DNA from: Rhodosorus marinus
Taxonomy: Eukaryota; Rhodophyta; Stylonematophyceae; Stylonematales; Stylonemataceae
Reading direction: 5' to 3'
Assembly: GCA_029953675.1 (NCBI GenBank)
Contig: JAMWBK010000005.1
Location: 1,922,001 to 1,986,000 of the forward strand
DNA: 64,000 nt
Shown: piece after piece, positions 23,219 to 34,117 of the stretch
Position numbering within the stretch: the first letter of the stretch is position 1
How the letters are laid out: each line of letters opens with the position of its first letter
Made by a program: the position numbers and the translations under genes
Notes under the pieces: generated by a model
The model's input: the letters and a program-made list of their open reading frames with translations, nothing else
The model's database searches: none
Told to the model about the DNA's origin: nothing

Positions 23219-26150
23219 CTAATTCCCCGTGTCCGCTTGGGGCTCTACATTTTCTGGGGGTTTATGGTCAGAGAAGATACCTTCCGTGGGGATGTCGGCG
23301 GGATTGCGAGTCCCCCTCCCCGAGTATCCGCTCTTGGAGATCCGAAACTCGTCGACCACCATTTCAATAAGCTCAGGGCGAGTTGCTTTCGTTATGACGA
23401 AGACCTCCTGAATGCTCGAAGCCTGCCTTGCAATTATTTTGAAGCCAGTCTCTGTCTTGACTGTCACTCTTAGCCTCAGCCCTGGCGAGTTGGACCTTGA
23501 TGAGGTAAGCTCTGCAGGAACAATGCCGATGATGCTCTGCAAAGCAAGGAGATAAACAATACGTTAGGGACTCCCGGCAACCTTAGAAGGCGACAGCGAA
23601 CCCGTGCACCGTTTCATGTTGAATGCGCCCACCTCATGCCTACAAAGTCTGTTTAAAACCCGAAGCAACCCTTTTAGATTGGATGAGTGGTTGACAACGA
23701 GCTTCTCGGACTTCTTCATTCGTGGCCGACGCTGGCGGAGTTCGTGAGGTCCTATTGTCAATGATTTGTTATCGCGATTGCCTAAAGGAAGAGGGGAGGA
23801 TTATGTCAGCTCTTTCGGAGTGAAGCAGTTGAACATGTTGGTAGCATTGGAAGATTGTATGCGAGTACTCATACCTCCGCGCTTTTTTCTCTTCGGCTTT
23901 CGCGGTGGGCCTTTTAGCAGATCCTCAACCGTCATATCCTTCTTGGCCTCATTCTGGGGCTCATTCTCAACACGCATGGGCTTTTCCCTTAGAACCTCCT
24001 CTTCCTCTACTGCTTCAGCAGAATCAGACCCGGAATCGACCAATTCAGCTTCAGGTTCGGGCTCGGGAATTGGTCGGGTAACAGGGGCATGGAGTTCTAG
24101 GTTTGCAGGTTCTTGCCGTTGCTCGAGGCGCTCCCGCAGAGCAACAAGTAACTCATCAGCGTGTCCAGTGTTCGCTGAGACGTCATTCCATTTCTGGAGG
24201 ATCCTGGCCCGAGCGGGAGCTTCCTCGAAGTCAAAACCATCAGCATCTTCTTCATGGTCATCCCTAAAAGACGTTGTAGGTAAAGAAGCCGCTTCATTAG
24301 AGCTCCTCTCGCTGAAGAAAGAGTATCTAAGAACTACCTAAATATTGCAGGAATAAAAAGTCCAGGGTGAAGGGTTCCCACCTGATAATCTCCAAGAGAT
24401 AAGTGCACTTCTGACCAAGTTCCTCGAACACCTCGCCGTCCTCGTCCAAATGTAATGGAAATGATAGGTGTTGCTTCTTCAGCAGCTTGTTGAGATTATC
24501 TCCGTTTCCGGTGTAAACGCCTTGGTATTCCACATTGTCGACTACGCTCTAACGTAGCACAAACGAACGCCCATTTGCTTGTGAAAATTATGCATGGGAT
24601 CGCCAGCCACAACGATTGCAACTTACCCTAGAGCTGATTTCTGCGAGGACCTTAACCCATTCCGCGGTTGGACTTCCGGGTGCTAGGCAAATAACGAGTA
24701 ACGGGGTCTCGACGCTCCAAAACATAGCAGAGCTGACTTCGTCTCCTACGCTGAGTCTGCTTGTATACCTGGAAAAAAGCAAGTCGCAGAGACTTAGGCT
24801 ACATGACTCGTCGGCTACGGGGGGCCAGGGACGACTATGACAAGGTAAGGTGCACTCCTTTCTGCTTACTTTCCGGATGACGGTGACCTCAAAATCGGCA
24901 GCTCTTCATCTTTTTGTTTCAATTCAGGTCCAGGCGCTTCTACCAACACCTCGGGAACAGTCAAAGGCTTTCCCACTGGTGCACGAATTGTTGGCTGTCC
25001 GGCAGAGGCCGGCTTCGGCAAGCTGTCCATCTCTGAGAGTTGTTTCATTTCAGCAAGCAATACATCGGCAAGGCCCTGGCCAGCTGCGACATCTGACCAA
25101 ATCCCCTTCACCGTCCACGTTGCGGCTTCGTTTCCCCTAGACAACCCAAGAATAGCGGAAGCACAGATTGTTAACTCTCTAAACTACAAACAGGCCGCAT
25201 TTATGTTTAGATCGAGCTTACCCCAATCGATGGAAGAGGTGTACTCTTTTCTGTCCGAAATTTGCCGTCCACTCTGGAGTGCTCACGGAAACCAGAGACA
25301 TTCGGAGAGATCGCTTCTTCTTGACCTTGTCAAGCGCTTTTTGGGTCTCAGTAGTGGCAACACCGACTACGTAAGCTCCGTCAATAGTACAGCGTGAGCT
25401 AACCTCGGTCAAAAAATTGACCCAAGTAGACGAAAGAGCCTGCGAAGCCGGTGCTGAAACGAAGACGATGAACTTGGACTTCAGAAGATCTTGCTCCCCC
25501 ACGATACCCATTCCTTTTAGAGCAACTGCTGAAATTTCATCCTCCTCCTTTATTATCGCGAGTGACGATGCAGATTGTGCATCCGTGAACCCCATATTCC
25601 CGCGATCCTGGGTCCATTCCCGAGCCCCCTCGGACGAAAGCAGCTGATCAAACTCTCTGTAAGTTGGCGTAGCACTGCTCGGGTTTCGAGACGGCCGGCG
25701 TAGTATTTGCGGCTTGAAAGGAGCGGGGTTATCGAACCTCGGGGAGGAAGTGGGCGGCTTCGGCTGGATCGGAGGTGCAGGCTCTTTTGCTGCTTCCGGC
25801 CTAGATGGCGGGCGGCTCATCATTGGTCGTGTTGGTTCTTCCTTCTCCTCATCTTTCAGAGCGTCCGGTTTCCCCGCTAGAAAAGCATCAAACTTTTTGT
25901 ACTGGCTGTCGCTTGCTTCGTCACTTTCCTTCTCAAGTTCGACCCTCTCCACGCTCCGGAAGCCGTTCCGTTTCTTGTTCAGTTTATTCCCTTTTTTTCC
26001 GCCAAGAAGGTGTTCAAATGCTCGGTAAGCAGCCCGATCATCTTCCTCTTCGCACCCCCTGACCGATGTGCGCCGACCATGTAGCTTTGGCCTAGCGGCG
26101 TTACCGGCCGCTACCCCGGCGGGCGGCACAAAACAAAACTCTCTCAACAT
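23219..26150 (-). CDS. Plastid-type protein with C-terminal DUF2103 domain and repeated upstream module
   Basis: Seven or more exons join in frame. ATG 26150 opens MLREFCFVPPAGVAAGNAAR, a transit-peptide-like start. Then come about 150 residues of Pro/charged linker with repeated helices (RAYRAFEHLLGGKK, SQYKKFDAFLAGK, PTYREFDQLLSSEG). Two similar alpha/beta modules follow: FIVFVSAPASQALSSTWVNF.. and LLVICLAPGSPTAEWVKVLA.., the second continuing to HLSFPLHLDEDGEVFEELGQ. That layout suggests a thioredoxin/redoxin-like fold, but no CxxC is seen. An acidic linker and a basic KGPPRKPKRKKRGG follow. The last exons read KLVVNHSSNLKGLLRVLNRL and GLRLRVTVKTETGFKIIARQ then ASSIQEVFVIT, which I recognise as DUF2103, a predicted metal-binding domain of cyanobacteria. 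Function is unknown; plastid location is inferred. Confidence 0.82.
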
Positions 26151-27149
26151 TAATCAAAGCGGCTGCTCTCCAGACATATCTGGCTGCACAAAACAAACCT
26201 TCGACTTGGGCTTCTCGTCTCACCCCGTTCAACCCTGCTTGACCTGACCACAGCAGACAACCCGCACTTATCCTCAATCCGATGAACCAGTAACCACCCA
26301 GAGCAGAGCGTTACCCAGATTTTAGACGAACTCAATAAAAACGGCCTGCTCTAACCAGGACTTCACCACAGTGATGCTCATGCTCATGGACGAGCCCCTC
26401 CCCCTCTTCGCCAACAGTGAACCACTTTCACGTCCGCATCCTTTGACTCCAGCAAAAGCAAATCCTGCTTCTCAAGCTCAAAAACGCCGAGGGCCGAACA
26501 TCAAGAAATTCAGAATAAATTACCCGGCCCACTAAGTGTGCCATTCATACCTGCATATTGATTGACTTCCAGATTTTTAGTGTTTTGTTGTTATTTTTTG
26601 TTGACAGGATTTTTTTGGCCAGGTTTTTTTTTGAGATCGTGGAGAAATTTGATGGTGCATTGGGGCCTCTGTGGGGTTTAGGGCTGGGGAGGGAGGGGGT
26701 TTGGGTTGATATCTAACTACCCCGGGTGAATGCCCTGAGGATATCTGTCCGATAGGTTAGGAAAGAAGTAGTCTAAACCACTCACGCTAGAATTGCCGCC
26801 AGCTTTTAATAAGTTAGGCCTAGCCAACTCCGAGCTCAGGCGAAGTTGGATACCGAAACCTTAATGGAGGAACAGGTTTTCGGGATTCACAGGGTCCCCA
26901 ATCGGGGTGCTCGATAAGTTTTTGTAGCTGTTATCGATAGCTCGGCATACACGGCCGCGGGACTGAGAGTTTAAGAAGCTTTTACCTTTCAACTCGAAGT
27001 ACGTTAGCTCGCTGGAGCACATAGCTGTTTCTATGCTTATGCCACCAGAGGTTTCCGGAGTGGTTAGAGATGATACAAGTTGCGTCCGAGCTTTATCAAG
27101 ATCTTTCGGACATCGCGAAAAAATTAGTTGGGGTTAAGTCCGCGTTTGC
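26151..27149. other. Intergenic, C-rich leader then unassigned
   Basis: The + strand is C-rich at about 26160-26530, upstream of the minus-strand DUF2103 gene, with AT-rich DNA at 26560-26640 and a short G-rich stretch at 26660-26710. No gene is seen between here and the 3' end of the eIF2B epsilon gene. Confidence 0.45.
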
Positions 27150-30100
27150 TAGTCAGATTCGTCTTCCTCAGATTCGTCCTCAGATTCAGCCTCCTCGAGC
27201 CAGCTTAGGAACGGCTGTGCAACTTCCAGGTAGCTGGAGCTAGCGTCTTTTTCTTTCGTCCTGTCTCTCCATGCGAGAATCGCGTCTTCATCCACAACGT
27301 CATTGTCATAGCAAACCTTCAGCACACCTGGAAAAGTCTGCCGTAGCTTGGAGTTGGCCTGGAATCAAGGAGTTGAACATGTTTTGCACAAGTGAATCAG
27401 AAACTCCTTGTGTTTGCTCGCCCATCCTGACATGCATAGATGTCGTTCCCACGTGCTCACCTCAAAGAACTCTTGAACGGCGGATATGATGGTGATCTGG
27501 TTCTCAACGATCCCTGCTCCATTGAAAAGGACAGCAAGCTGCTTCCAATCCGAAAATATCTTAACCACAGCTTGGAGGAAAGCGCTCGGGCTGAGATTAT
27601 CCGAACCGGTCGAGCTCTCGCTCAAGTTAACCGATTGTGAGAGTAGACCTTTTATCACAGCGAAAATGCTTTCCTCCAAGCTTCGATTGGATACCATCTT
27701 GAGCGATGATACTGATCACGTGCAGAAAAGACGCAAGAGGAGAAATCGGAAGTAAGTCTGGTGTTTGAAACAACAATACACTCACGGAGTTCGTCCGCCC
27801 CCTGGCATTCTCTTCCTGCTTACTCTCGTGTGAGGTGTCAAGAACACCATGGGACATGGCAAGTGCCCGAGCGATCGTCTCGCGCACCTCCTCTTCGTAT
27901 CTTTCCTTTTCCGACACCTCAACCTGTCCATAGACACGTTCATTGAGAAGCAATTAGCTACCGCGAAAGTAGCTGGAGCTGCCTGCGTTAACCGCAAAAA
28001 AAAGGATTCGGTACACTGCTTACGACTGGGAATTCTTCGTCTGACTCCTCGTCTTGAGATTCTTCGATCCAACACAAATCGTTCTCCATGGGATCCGAGA
28101 ACAGATCACGTTTCCTTCGCTCGATTCTTGCTCCTCTACCACCAACACCGAGCTGAAAGGAAAATACAACGAACAACGAAGGGTTAACTCCTCAAATTCG
28201 AGGCCAAGGTCGAGCATTGCAGACGCTTTTCCTACCTGATCAGAGTGTGCTTCATCCTCCGGATTTCCATTATCGCCCCCTTCCTCGTCCGAGTGCTCGT
28301 CCGAGCGCTCGTCGGAGTCGTCATCCGTATCTGTCATGTCCGCCTCAGCATCGTCCGAAGTTTTACCACGCGCATACCAAGACCCCGGTGGGATCCTTGA
28401 TTTGGTGCCCACGACAGTTCCAGCGCCGAGCACTACGCCAGGGCCAATCTTTGCTCCATCGGTAATCTCAACTCCCTCGCCAACCACGCTACGGACGATG
28501 ACTGCGCTTTTACCAATCCTTGCACGGGACATTATGATAGATCCTTCGATTTTGGAATCGCTTCCAATTGTGACCTGCAGGCATTCCACACACATGCACG
28601 CGTACACAAGCAGAGCGAGTTCTTCAACAAAATTGGGTAACAACAGCAGGAAATATTCTGTTTGATATGGTTGCATACATCTCGGAGGATACAAGATTGT
28701 GCAACCTCAACGTTCTCCTCTAGCTTGGAATTGTCACAGACGATTAAGTCCCGCCTCAACTGACTGCTTCGTGAAATATCTGGAGGCCGTGAAAGATAGA
28801 AGCTTCTTTGTTAGAGCAAGGTCATAGGCTCCCTACCTCGGTCCTAAGAAGACTGACTCCTAAGCCTGTTTCGTCGCATCTTTCTTACCGGCAGTCTCGG
28901 CTCGGTAGGTGTTTCCTCTGTTCACGGTAGTTACAGATTTCGTGAACGGAAAGCGGTCAGGGACCAGTGGAAACGACCACCTTCGAAGTACGTCCTGGGT
29001 AGCCCGAGCGTATGCCGCGAAGCTGTTTATCCGCATAGCATATTCATGACGTGTGGAATCTAAAATCTCTGCTCCGATAATGTGCTCGAAGAGTAGTTCC
29101 TTATTCAAGATATTGAAGGAAAAAAACAGAGCATCATGGAGACCTGCTCTGAGGATCATTCACGGAAAAGGAGTTCAGGCTCTAAGAACGGAGCATTACC
29201 TCCTCCGGTTGTTCAAGCATTGCCGAAGTGAAATCGAATAGTTTGTCCCGATCAAAGTTATCCGTAAAATATGACGCAGCTTCGGGCGAACATATGCCGA
29301 TTCCAGTGAAGCCGACCCGGGAGAGCACATGCATTTCACCACGGTCCAGTTTCTCTCCAAACAAGTCTGAGATGCCTATTTTCAGTCCTTTTCCTTCAAA
29401 AACAACCAACAGAGTTTTTTCGAACGTTAGTGCACCCATCGTACTGTTTGAAGGAATCTTTCAAAGGAGACTGACGTACCATGCTCCTGATGATTCATGC
29501 GATACAGTCTTCCGGTGTTCTTATCATATACTATGTACAGCCTGGTTGCAGGATTCAACAGGAAAGGTGTTAACTGAGTGTGTGAGCCAAAGTCACTCTC
29601 CATGTTTGACACTGGAAACACTCACCCAGTGTCCGACGGATCGCCTCTATTGAAGAGCATGCTGAGGGCTAATCGTTTATCCTTCAGTTTTCTCTGTTGA
29701 TGCTGGCGCACCATTCTCGCAAGATTGAGAGATGGTAGCGCTCCCGGAAGCACTAACAAGAAGTCGCTGCTCGGGTTGTCAAATTGACCTTCATTGATTG
29801 CGCGAAGTGAGTTACCCTCAGATCTGCAAGTCATTAGTAATCAAGCGACCCTGTCAATCGGATGAAGCGGAGAACAAAATTTTCGCCGCCATTCTTCCCT
29901 ACCTCCAAGAATGCCCTCTAAGTATCTTAATCTGCATATCGAGGTAGGATGCTCCATCATCCTCAACTTTGAGGCCCAAGTCTGTGAGCACCGACGCGCA
30001 ACTGTTCGAACTGCGGGGATCGACATTCGGATCCTCACAAAGAAAACATTGCTTGATGCCTGACTTGCTTAATACATCGATTTGGTACCCTAAAATAAAC

Positions 30101-30246
30101 ATCCCAGCGACCTCCAAAGACCAAGGAGAAGATCCCCATCGCGACCAGCCCCATCCACACCCCAGAACAAAAGCCTTGACATCATCTGGAACAGATCCAG
30201 CACCATCTGCAGCAGATAGAGTTTTCTTGTCTTTCGGATTGGCCAT
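27150..30246 (-). CDS. EIF2B5: Translation initiation factor eIF2B subunit epsilon
   Basis: eIF2B epsilon is the catalytic subunit of the GDP-GTP exchange factor for eIF2. ATG 30246 opens MANPKDKKTLSAADGAG. The nucleotidyltransferase-like domain is recognisable (YQIDVLSKSGIKQCFL; SDFLLVLPGALPSLNLARMV; GFTGIGICSPEAASYFTDNF; ATQDVLRRWSFPLVPDRFPF). Left-handed beta-helix hexapeptides follow: VEVAQSCILRDV, KIEGSIIMSRARIGKSAVI and VEITDGAKIGPGVVLGAGTV. Next is an acidic linker and the all-helical W2/HEAT domain that acts on eIF2, ending ..PFLSWLEEAESEDESEEDES with stop TAG at 27150-27152; the acidic tail is typical of epsilon. About eight short introns interrupt it. The first 40 residues are divergent at the usual metal-sugar-nucleotide loop. 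Identity is secure; exon edges are approximate. Confidence 0.93.
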
Positions 30247-32638
30247 CGTATTCACCCAATACTTCCTAGAAGAATCTCAAGTCAATCATGTAGACAGACA
30301 TTCCGCGTCATTTGACGATCCTTTTCGCCGAGGAGGGACTTCTCACGGCGGTGACATAATCTTCCGGTGCAGCAGGAGGCAGTCAATCGAGTCCGTAGAA
30401 GATAGAAAGACTTGACGCATGGAGCGGGGTGATTGATCATGTGGACACCTTCGAAATCGAATTCCAGCTTTTTCCCAAGGTCTGCAGTCTCGGATAAAAG
30501 CAGTCTGGGTGTGTGCTCTTGATTTGCAATAGTACAGTTTCATAGAGCTTGGACTGGCCGTTGCGGGGAGGAGTTTTTGTTTTGTTTCTCGGCTATGGTA
30601 CGTTTGTTACCGATGGTCGGTCCTTAAGCTGGTGGTTCTGTTCTCCGATTTCCTCTTCTTGGTGTAATTAGACAGTTGCATGATTCAGCTGCCCACGAGA
30701 GTGCTCGATTTGCATTAATTTGTCCGCGGAGATCTATGGTTGGCGGTTCCAAGGTACAGGGCGAATTTACGTTTGAGAGCTTCTCCGAAATAGCTTGGTG
30801 GAAATCTAGTTTCTGCTTTGAAATCAGGCAGCAGTGTAAACAGTGATTGCATAGCAACTTACAGTCACCAGGAATCTTTTCTCCAAGAATTGGTAGATAA
30901 AGAGCGATCATCTCATCCGCGGAGCAGGCCGACAGCGTGAACTGCGCGGAAGCGAGAAACGCATAATGTCCATTCCTGTTCAATGCCATTATTGCACAGG
31001 TTTCTGAGTTTTACGGGAGTATGAATAGACAATGCTACATTCCTGTAGGAATGGCGTTTCTTCGCAGTGTCCATTTGGACAGCTCGTTTGGGCAGTGCGG
31101 AGCAAACTCTGCACGCGATGACCACTCCAGCGTTCCGGTCTCCTCGTCCTTTCTGCTGTGGGCGGCGAGCTTCATTCCCCTTTCGTCGCGGAAGCTCAAC
31201 AAAGTCATAACCACTGACCGCCCGATCATGTAGAAAACCACTACAGTCCAGCACCCTACCAAACAGCTAGCTCGACGCAAGTGTTTGTTGACCGCTTCAC
31301 CAAGTTAGACTAGAGATTGAAAACGACAGGGGGTAGGACCCGCAAAGCCGTTTTCAATGCACCACAGTCAGAAAATATTATGGAGAGCTGCATTTCTAGC
31401 TCAAGATCCCACCGGAAGGGTATCAATTTGAGATCTCCTAAACTAATCACGGAATGCCGGTTTTCTAGTCCTTGGAGTCTTGTTCGTGAAGAAAACCGAG
31501 CAATCCACTCAAAAAGCTATGCGTTTTACGGGACAGCCGCTCCGTACACAAACTGTTTGTTCGCGGACGACCGTTCATCGATTGAGTCGACCAACCGCAG
31601 AGCCCACGTCATTTTTTGATCCAAGATCAGATTTTTGTAAAGCGTATTTAACCGCGCGAACTGAAGCAACCTTCAAACAACAAAAGCAAAACAAGGCAAA
31701 GAGGTGGGAGATCCTCAGCCAACCTAGCAACAAAACCATCATCAGCAGGAAACAGCTCGAAAAGTTCCATATGTCGCCAAACGCACTCATCTGATCGGAT
31801 TTTATCTGCTCAGTGTCAGCATTTTAAACACCCCCCTTACTGAATTCGACGATACCGGGAATTATCTTTCACGGTAAGATATTTCGTCCTCATCTACTAT
31901 TAGTTGACCCCCTATTCAATATTCCAAAGCATACGGATGTGAAAAACGACGCAAAAAGAAAACAATCAAAAATGCTCGAAGTTGAAAATATGTATTTTGT
32001 GAAAATTATAAATGTATTTAATTATAATTATCCACTATGTTGATGTTTTCTGTACCCAGCAGACGATTCAAAGTAATTTATTGGTTATAAATATGATGTC
32101 GCCAAACGCTTTGGAATATCCGGGGATTGATTGGTGTGATGAGCAATGTAGGGGTCCATCAGTCTAACTTTTTTAGAATTTTCACTTTGTTTCAGGCAGC
32201 ATTCAGGAAAACAAAAAAAGTCGCGGCAGATACTCTAAATTTTCTTCGCAGGTTTTTTTGAGGGGGGGTTGTTTGGATTGTTGATTTTGGGGTTCAGTTA
32301 GTACATTTGAATAATAAAACATGCAGAATAAATTGAAGAAAATGTTGTTTGTGATTTGGTTAGCGATCGGTGTAGGGGTTTTGCGTAAGGGGGGTGCTGA
32401 GGTTTTGCCGCTAGGGTTTGAGTGATTCTCGTTTGTGGGCTGGGGTTGTGCCGAAGATGCTACCATTGGTTCAGCTACTACAAGAATGGCGTGGACACGA
32501 GTTTAAAATTACTTTTAGGTGGACATGAGATGGAATAGGTTTGGCGAGGTTGAGGGGCAGGTGTGTGTGTGAGAGCGAGGAAAGGTTAGTTGCAAGCGAA
32601 GAGTGACAGCTTACTACGTGTGATCAGGGACAGTCAAG
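30247..32638. other. Long gap with one weak ORF, AT-rich block and G/T-rich leader
   Basis: Apart from the weak minus-strand frames at 30624-31280, nothing is recognised. From about 31800 to 32340 the DNA is AT-rich. From 32240 to 32630 the + strand is rich in G and T and ends at the histone H1 start. Confidence 0.45.
30624..30989 (-). CDS. Uncharacterised ORF, 121 codons
   Basis: The ATG at 30989 opens MALNRNGHYAFLASAQFTLS and the frame runs to a TAA at 30624-30626. A possible GT..AG intron inside it would join ..LPILGEKIPGD to a later basic part (..TPRRGNRRTEPPA). A further open minus-strand frame lies at 31035-31280 (GRSVVMTLLSFRDERGMKLA) and might be an earlier exon. I recognise no family and cannot decide the gene model. 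Confidence 0.3.
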   Translation of the reverse strand: MALNRNGHYAFLASAQFTLSACSADEMIALYLPILGEKIPGDCKLLCNHCLHCCLISKQKLDFHQAISEKLSNVNSPCTLEPPTIDLRGQINANRALSWAAESCNCLITPRRGNRRTEPPA

Positions 32639-33159
32639 ATGGTTAAGAAGGCGGCTACTACTAAGAAGGTCAGTACGAAGTCAAAATCGACCCTTCCAGC
32701 TGGAGGATATGAGGCAATGATCGTGAAGGCGATTGCTGAACTGGGGGAGAGAGGTGGCTCGTCACCCATTGCCATTCTGAAGAACATTTCGAAGACCCAC
32801 GCCGACATTCCTGAAGACAGGCTCAAGTTGCAAGTCAGGATGGCTCTCAAGAGGATGACTCAGAAAGAGAAGCTTGTGAAGGTACGACAGACTCCACACA
32901 CTTGTGGAACTTCTCCCTATTCTCGAGAGTGAGCTGGACTCCCCGCTGAAATTTGGATACGCTCTTTGAACAGGTGAAGGCCTCATACAAACTTGCAAAC
33001 TCAGAGAAGGCGAAGACTAAGAAAGCAGCACCCAAGAAGGCAGTGGCTTCTAAACAAAAAGCTACAAAACCCAAGGGAACAATCAAGAAGAAGGCTCCTT
33101 CCAAGACAAAGAAAGCAACTGCAAAGAAGACTGGAAAGAAGGCGGCGAAGAAGAAGTAG
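32639..33159 (+). CDS. Linker histone H1
   Basis: Linker histone that binds nucleosomal entry and exit DNA. Exon 1 is 32639-32881 and exon 2 is 32974-33159, giving 142 aa. After a short basic tail, residues about 19-95 form the winged-helix globular domain (GGYEAMIVKAIAELGERGGS, then LQVRMALKRMTQKEKLVKVK). The C-terminal tail is almost entirely Lys/Ala/Pro/Ser/Thr (for example KKAAPKKAVASKQ, ending KKTGKKAAKKK), as in eukaryotic H1. It carries an intron, unlike replication-dependent animal histone genes. A G/T-rich leader lies just upstream. Confidence 0.93.
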
Positions 33160-34117
33160 GACTGTATCTCTGGCTATATATGGTTTGCGCAATAGCATCA
33201 ATTTTTCTGAGCTTTCACTGTATCTCTTAGTTGGGAAGCAAAGTTGATGACTATCCGTTTTATACGACTACATCGATATTACACACATACACGAAAACAA
33301 AAAATATAACGTTCTCTTATTCGCCAAACGAAACACAAGATGGCCCCCCTTGAAATAGAGAAGGGAATACATCTGAAGGCAAGCAACCCTCTAACAAACC
33401 AGCCACGGGAGCAGAGCTTGCAACAGTCGCATCGAGACGTCATGGGCCTGCCGCCGTGAGAGGCAGCAGAGTCGCGCTTTCCTAAGCCAATTCGGAAACT
33501 GCTACGAACGCACAAGAAAGCTGGTCTTCAGGGAAGACGCGTGGAGAGAGTTGATTTGTTGAGAGAAGATAGACTAGTAGTACCATTTGCTTTTCAACTA
33601 GTAAACGGATTTAAGGGGTCACCAGGACTCCTCGAGTTGCTATTGTTCCATTTAATATTTCGAGATACACAATAAAAGTTAATCAGAAGTTTTCAGCTTA
33701 CCCCCTCTGAACTACTCTTGATATTTTGTACTAATATCGTCGACCAGTGTTGTCAGACCGCACCGTTTGGGCTCAAAAATAAGGATTCTCCTGGTTTCCT
33801 TGATTGTGCGTGAAACCCAGCGGTGTGGGACAGTTACCACCCTTCTCTAGCTTCTCAGACCATTTTTCTGTGCATGATCCGTAATGGAAATTTCTTCATC
33901 ACAGTGTCGATTCCCATCAACCTAAAACCCTGGAGAACGCCCGGTTCATCGGTTCATGGTACCACGAAAGGTATTGGTTGAGGAGTGGGAGTTGAGGGAA
34001 TCGCACCTGGAGAACGTTGAGCCGAGGTTGGTGTCTAGTTGCAGAGTAGTCCTTACGATCAGTTTGTTAATTGAATGAATCCAACACGTTCTTTTATGCG
34101 TAGCTGTGAAAGGGAAG
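33160..34117. other. Gap with no supported gene
   Basis: Short frames occur at 33279-33515 and 33946-34215 (minus) without family likeness; the latter overlaps the start of the CNOT10 gene on the other strand. Nothing else is seen. Confidence 0.4.
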
